Assembly (NCBI GenBank): GCA_001917735.1 | Contig: MNEO01000031.1 | Location: 1 to 8,532 of the forward strand | Direction: 5' to 3' | DNA length: 8,532 nucleotides | Source of the DNA: Chloroflexi bacterium 13_1_40CM_68_21 | GTDB lineage: Bacteria; Chloroflexota; Limnocylindria; P2-11E | Part shown: positions 6,382 through 8,532 of the stretch, piece after piece | Position numbering within the stretch: position 1 is the stretch's first letter | Layout: each line of letters opens with the position of its first letter | Made by a program: the position numbers and the translations under genes | The notes under the pieces: generated by a model | Databases searched by the model: none | Seen by the model: only the letters and a program-made list of their open reading frames with translations | What the model was told of the DNA's origin: nothing

Positions 6382-8532
6382 GGAGCCGACGGCTGATCGG
6401 CTTCACCTTCGTGCTCGTCGTACTGGCGCTCGCACTTGTACCGACGGCACCACCGGCCCGCGCGGACTCGACGATCCCGCAGAAGATCGACCCCGCGCTG
6501 CAGAGCCTGATGGTGGCGCGTCCGTTGTCCCTACTGCCGGTGATCGTCGAGATGCAGCAGCCCGCTCCTCCGCTGGGCGCGGCGGCGAACGTCGATCGCG
6601 CGAACCAGGCACTGGAGCTGCTCCGCCTCAACGGAACTCCGGTCGCCGGGCTCGCCCTGATCGACAGCGCCGCAGGGTTCGCGAACGCCGCCGGCATCGA
6701 CGCCATAAGCCTCGCCCCCAATGTCGCGTACATCCACCTTGACGCGACCGTGGCACCGGCGAGCGCCGTGGCTCCCGCAGCGGCCGCACTGACGCTCGAT
6801 CCGCTGCCGACGGTTCCGCCGTTACCCACACCTATTCCCACGCCCATCCCGACTCCGACGCCCACGCCTACCCCGACCGCCGCGCCGACTCCAACGCCGA
6901 CACCAACACCCGCGCCGACAGCAACCCCGACGCCCCCGCCGCCGGCGAGCCCGACGACCGCGCCGGCTCCGACACCGACGCCTACCGACAGTCCGACGCC
7001 AACGCCAACGCCGACGCCCACACCCACACCTACACCCACACCCACACCGACTCCGACCCCGACGCCCACACCCACACCGACGCCGACTGAGAGTCCTACG
7101 CCGACGCCCACGCCGACACCCACACCCACGCCGACACCGACACCGACTCCGACTCCAACGGCACCCACGCAGACCACTACGACCACCCCTCCAGGTCAGT
7201 ACTCCGCGGCCTACCCGCGCGTGGTGAACGCCAACCAGGTGTGGTCGCAGGGAATCACGGGCACTGGCGTGACGGTCGCGGTCCTCGACTCGGGGGTCGC
7301 GGCTGATCCGGACCTCGTCCAGCCCGCGAACCGCCTTCTCGCGTCAGTCAACTTCGCCGATCAACGCCTGGTGAGCGATCCCGGCGGGCACGGCTCGCAC
7401 GTCGCGGGGATCATCGCCGGGAACGGCACCCGCTCCGCGGGCGAGTTCGTCGGCGTCGCTCCGGAAGCCAACATCGTCGACGTGCGAGTGCTTGGCCGCA
7501 CCGGGAGCGGTCGGATCTCCTCGGTCATACGAGGACTCGAGTGGGTCCTCGCGCACCGCTCCGCCTACAACATCCGCGTCATCAACCTCTCGTTCGGCGC
7601 GCCGGCACGCACCTCATACCGCACCGACCCGATGTCAGCCGCGATAGAGATCGCCTGGCGCCGTGGCCTCGTCGTCGTGGTCGCCGCAGGCAACAGCGGA
7701 CCTGGACGCGATACCGTCGCGAGTCCGGGCATCGACCCATACGCCATCACCGTCGGCGCGACCGACGATCACGGGACCATCAGTCCACGCGACGACACGC
7801 TCGCCCCGTTCTCATCTTGGGGCAGCTCCGACTCGAACGCCAAGCCCGATCTCGTCGCACCCGGGCGGCGGGTCGTCTCGATCCGCGTTCCGGGGAGTGC
7901 CCTGGACACGCTGTTCCCTGACCGCGTCGTCGTTGCGACGAATGGATCGACTTACCTCCGCCTCAGCGGAACATCGATGGCGACACCGGTGGTGTCCGGC
8001 GCCGTCGCGCTCCTTCTGCAGCTCCGGCCGAACCTCAGCCCGGATCAAGTCAAGGCGCTCATCGTCGGGACGACGCAGCCTTTCGGTCAGGACAGCGGCG
8101 TGTCGCTCCCCGATCCGTCAGCAGCCGGCCGTGGACTGCTCGATGCACTCGCGGCCGTCCAGAGAGATCCCGGCACGTCGTCGGGCGCCGAAGTTCTGCC
8201 GGGCGGCACTTTGCTGACCACTCCTCCGGCGACTCCGAGCCTGCCCCTTGCAAATCGCGCGCTCCGGCCCGCGCACGGCTTCGCCCGCGCGATCTTCCCG
8301 GTCCTCTATCGGGGGCCGCTGCCTTGGAAGGACCCGACGCTCGGCGGGATCGCCTGGCAGACGCTTACTTGGGACAGCGTGGCGTGGGACAGCGTCGCCT
8401 GGGACAACTTTGACTGGGACAGCATCGCCTGGGACAGCGTGGCGTGGGACAGCGTCGCCTGGGACAGCGTGGCGTGGGACAGCGTCGCCTGGGACAGCGT
8501 GGCGTGGGACAGCATCGCCTGGGACTCGTCCA
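6378..8532 (+). CDS. Secreted subtilisin-like (S8) serine protease with Pro-Thr linker and WDS repeat tail (3' end outside window)
   Basis: An exported subtilase; 718 complete codons are seen and the frame is open at the right edge. Residues 1-29 form a signal peptide (RR, hydrophobic core, cleavage after ARA). Residues about 48-125 resemble an I9-type propeptide, with VIVEM and NVAYIHLD. Residues 142-272 are a Pro-Thr linker. The catalytic domain (about 279-595) is intact: Asp304 in VAVLDSGV, His338 in GGHGSHVAG, oxyanion Asn439 in AAGNSG and nucleophile Ser533 in SGTSMATP. A Pro/Ala-rich spacer (about 597-655) leads to a tail with Trp every fifth residue from Trp660. The ATG at 6378 overlaps the kinase stop and has a good Shine-Dalgarno. 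It probably acts outside the cell or on the cell surface; its substrate is unknown. Placing the long linker between propeptide and catalytic domain is unusual. An anchor or further repeats may follow beyond the window. Confidence 0.94.
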   Translation, partial: MRSRRLIGFTFVLVVLALALVPTAPPARADSTIPQKIDPALQSLMVARPLSLLPVIVEMQQPAPPLGAAANVDRANQALELLRLNGTPVAGLALIDSAAGFANAAGIDAISLAPNVAYIHLDATVAPASAVAPAAAALTLDPLPTVPPLPTPIPTPIPTPTPTPTPTAAPTPTPTPTPAPTATPTPPPPASPTTAPAPTPTPTDSPTPTPTPTPTPTPTPTPTPTPTPTPTPTPTPTESPTPTPTPTPTPTPTPTPTPTPTAPTQTTTTTPPGQYSAAYPRVVNANQVWSQGITGTGVTVAVLDSGVAADPDLVQPANRLLASVNFADQRLVSDPGGHGSHVAGIIAGNGTRSAGEFVGVAPEANIVDVRVLGRTGSGRISSVIRGLEWVLAHRSAYNIRVINLSFGAPARTSYRTDPMSAAIEIAWRRGLVVVVAAGNSGPGRDTVASPGIDPYAITVGATDDHGTISPRDDTLAPFSSWGSSDSNAKPDLVAPGRRVVSIRVPGSALDTLFPDRVVVATNGSTYLRLSGTSMATPVVSGAVALLLQLRPNLSPDQVKALIVGTTQPFGQDSGVSLPDPSAAGRGLLDALAAVQRDPGTSSGAEVLPGGTLLTTPPATPSLPLANRALRPAHGFARAIFPVLYRGPLPWKDPTLGGIAWQTLTWDSVAWDSVAWDNFDWDSIAWDSVAWDSVAWDSVAWDSVAWDSVAWDSIAWDSS
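6801..7193 (+). repeat. Low-complexity Pro-Thr coding repeat (interdomain linker)
   Basis: Residues 142-272 of the protease are almost entirely alternating Pro and Thr, written as CCN-ACN hexamers. Two similar interruptions, PTDSPT and PTESPT, suggest an internal block duplication. Third positions vary freely among all four bases, so the peptide rather than the DNA seems to be conserved. Such linkers are extended and often O-glycosylated in exported proteins. On the opposite strand it creates a long false Val-Gly frame. Confidence 0.92.
8349..8532 (+). repeat. 15-base tandem repeat encoding a Trp-Asp-Ser pentapeptide array
   Basis: From residue 658 the protease tail consists of 12 five-residue units with the pattern (I/L/V/F)-x-W-D-S. 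The first unit is IAWQT, two later ones are VAWDN and FDWDS, and most are VAWDS. At DNA level the unit is 15 bases starting TGGGAC. Units alternate between GTGGCG and GTCGCC endings, giving a 30-base super-repeat that is identical at 8370-8399, 8430-8459 and 8460-8489 and one base different at 8490-8519. The array is still running at the window edge, so its full size is unknown. The near-identity points to recent expansion. Confidence 0.95.

Noticed and set aside
6215..7186. Long minus-strand open frame of about 320 codons rich in alternating Val and Gly
   Set aside because: It is the antisense of the Pro-Thr linker and kinase/protease junction. The Val-Gly run is the complement of CCN-ACN codons, and the opposing frame encodes a complete signal peptide and subtilase.
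6801..7193. CRISPR-like or intergenic microsatellite repeat
   Set aside because: The hexamer periodicity is explained by Pro-Thr codons in frame with the protease; there are no spacers and no constant-length direct repeats.
8306..8515. Minus-strand frame with repeated Leu-Ser-Gln-Ala-Thr units
   Set aside because: It is the antisense of the 15-base WDS repeat; any frame across a tandem repeat whose unit is a multiple of three stays open and looks repetitive.

Overview
The window is G+C-rich, with strong G/C preference at third codon positions. It holds two divergent gene clusters separated by an intergenic region of about 320 bases. The organism is most likely a free-living, high-G+C bacterium, and Chloroflexota is my best guess. 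Three features point that way. Histidine biosynthesis uses a short HisG with a separate HisZ, which argues against a typical actinobacterium. A secreted subtilase carries a long Pro-Thr linker. That subtilase also ends in a Trp-Asp-Ser repeat tail. The lineage is an inference, because no rRNA or other taxonomic marker is present.

Minus strand, 4412 down to 1: a tightly packed histidine operon in the order hisZ-hisG-hisD-hisB-hisH-hisF, with hisF cut by the left window edge. Consecutive genes overlap by 4 bases or 1 base (GTGA, ATGA, TGATG, GTGA), or are 3 bases apart (hisH/hisF), so translation is probably coupled along the whole message. The products cover the first step (HisZ/HisG), the imidazole-forming step (HisH/HisF), the dehydratase step (HisB, phosphatase not included) and the last two oxidations (HisD). 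hisC is not next to hisD, hisA is not between hisH and hisF, and any hisI would be outside the window.

Intergenic region, 4413 to 4731: it separates hisZ from the rightward kinase gene and contains several symmetric elements. These are a perfect 10-base inverted repeat with arms 47 bases apart, a small hairpin sharing its left arm, a perfect 12-base palindrome, and a GC-rich hairpin just upstream of hisZ. A weak promoter-like pair facing hisZ overlaps one arm of the large inverted repeat.

Plus strand, 4732 to the right edge: a soluble GAF-PAS-HisKA-HATPase sensor histidine kinase is followed, with an ATGA overlap and a good Shine-Dalgarno, by an exported subtilisin-like (S8) protease that runs off the window. 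In order, the protease has a signal peptide, an I9-like propeptide region, a Pro-Thr linker of about 130 residues, a complete Asp/His/Ser catalytic domain, and a tail with a tryptophan every fifth residue. No response regulator lies between kinase and protease. This kinase-protease pair and the protease architecture are the least ordinary things here. No tRNA, rRNA, CRISPR array, insertion sequence or phage gene was seen.
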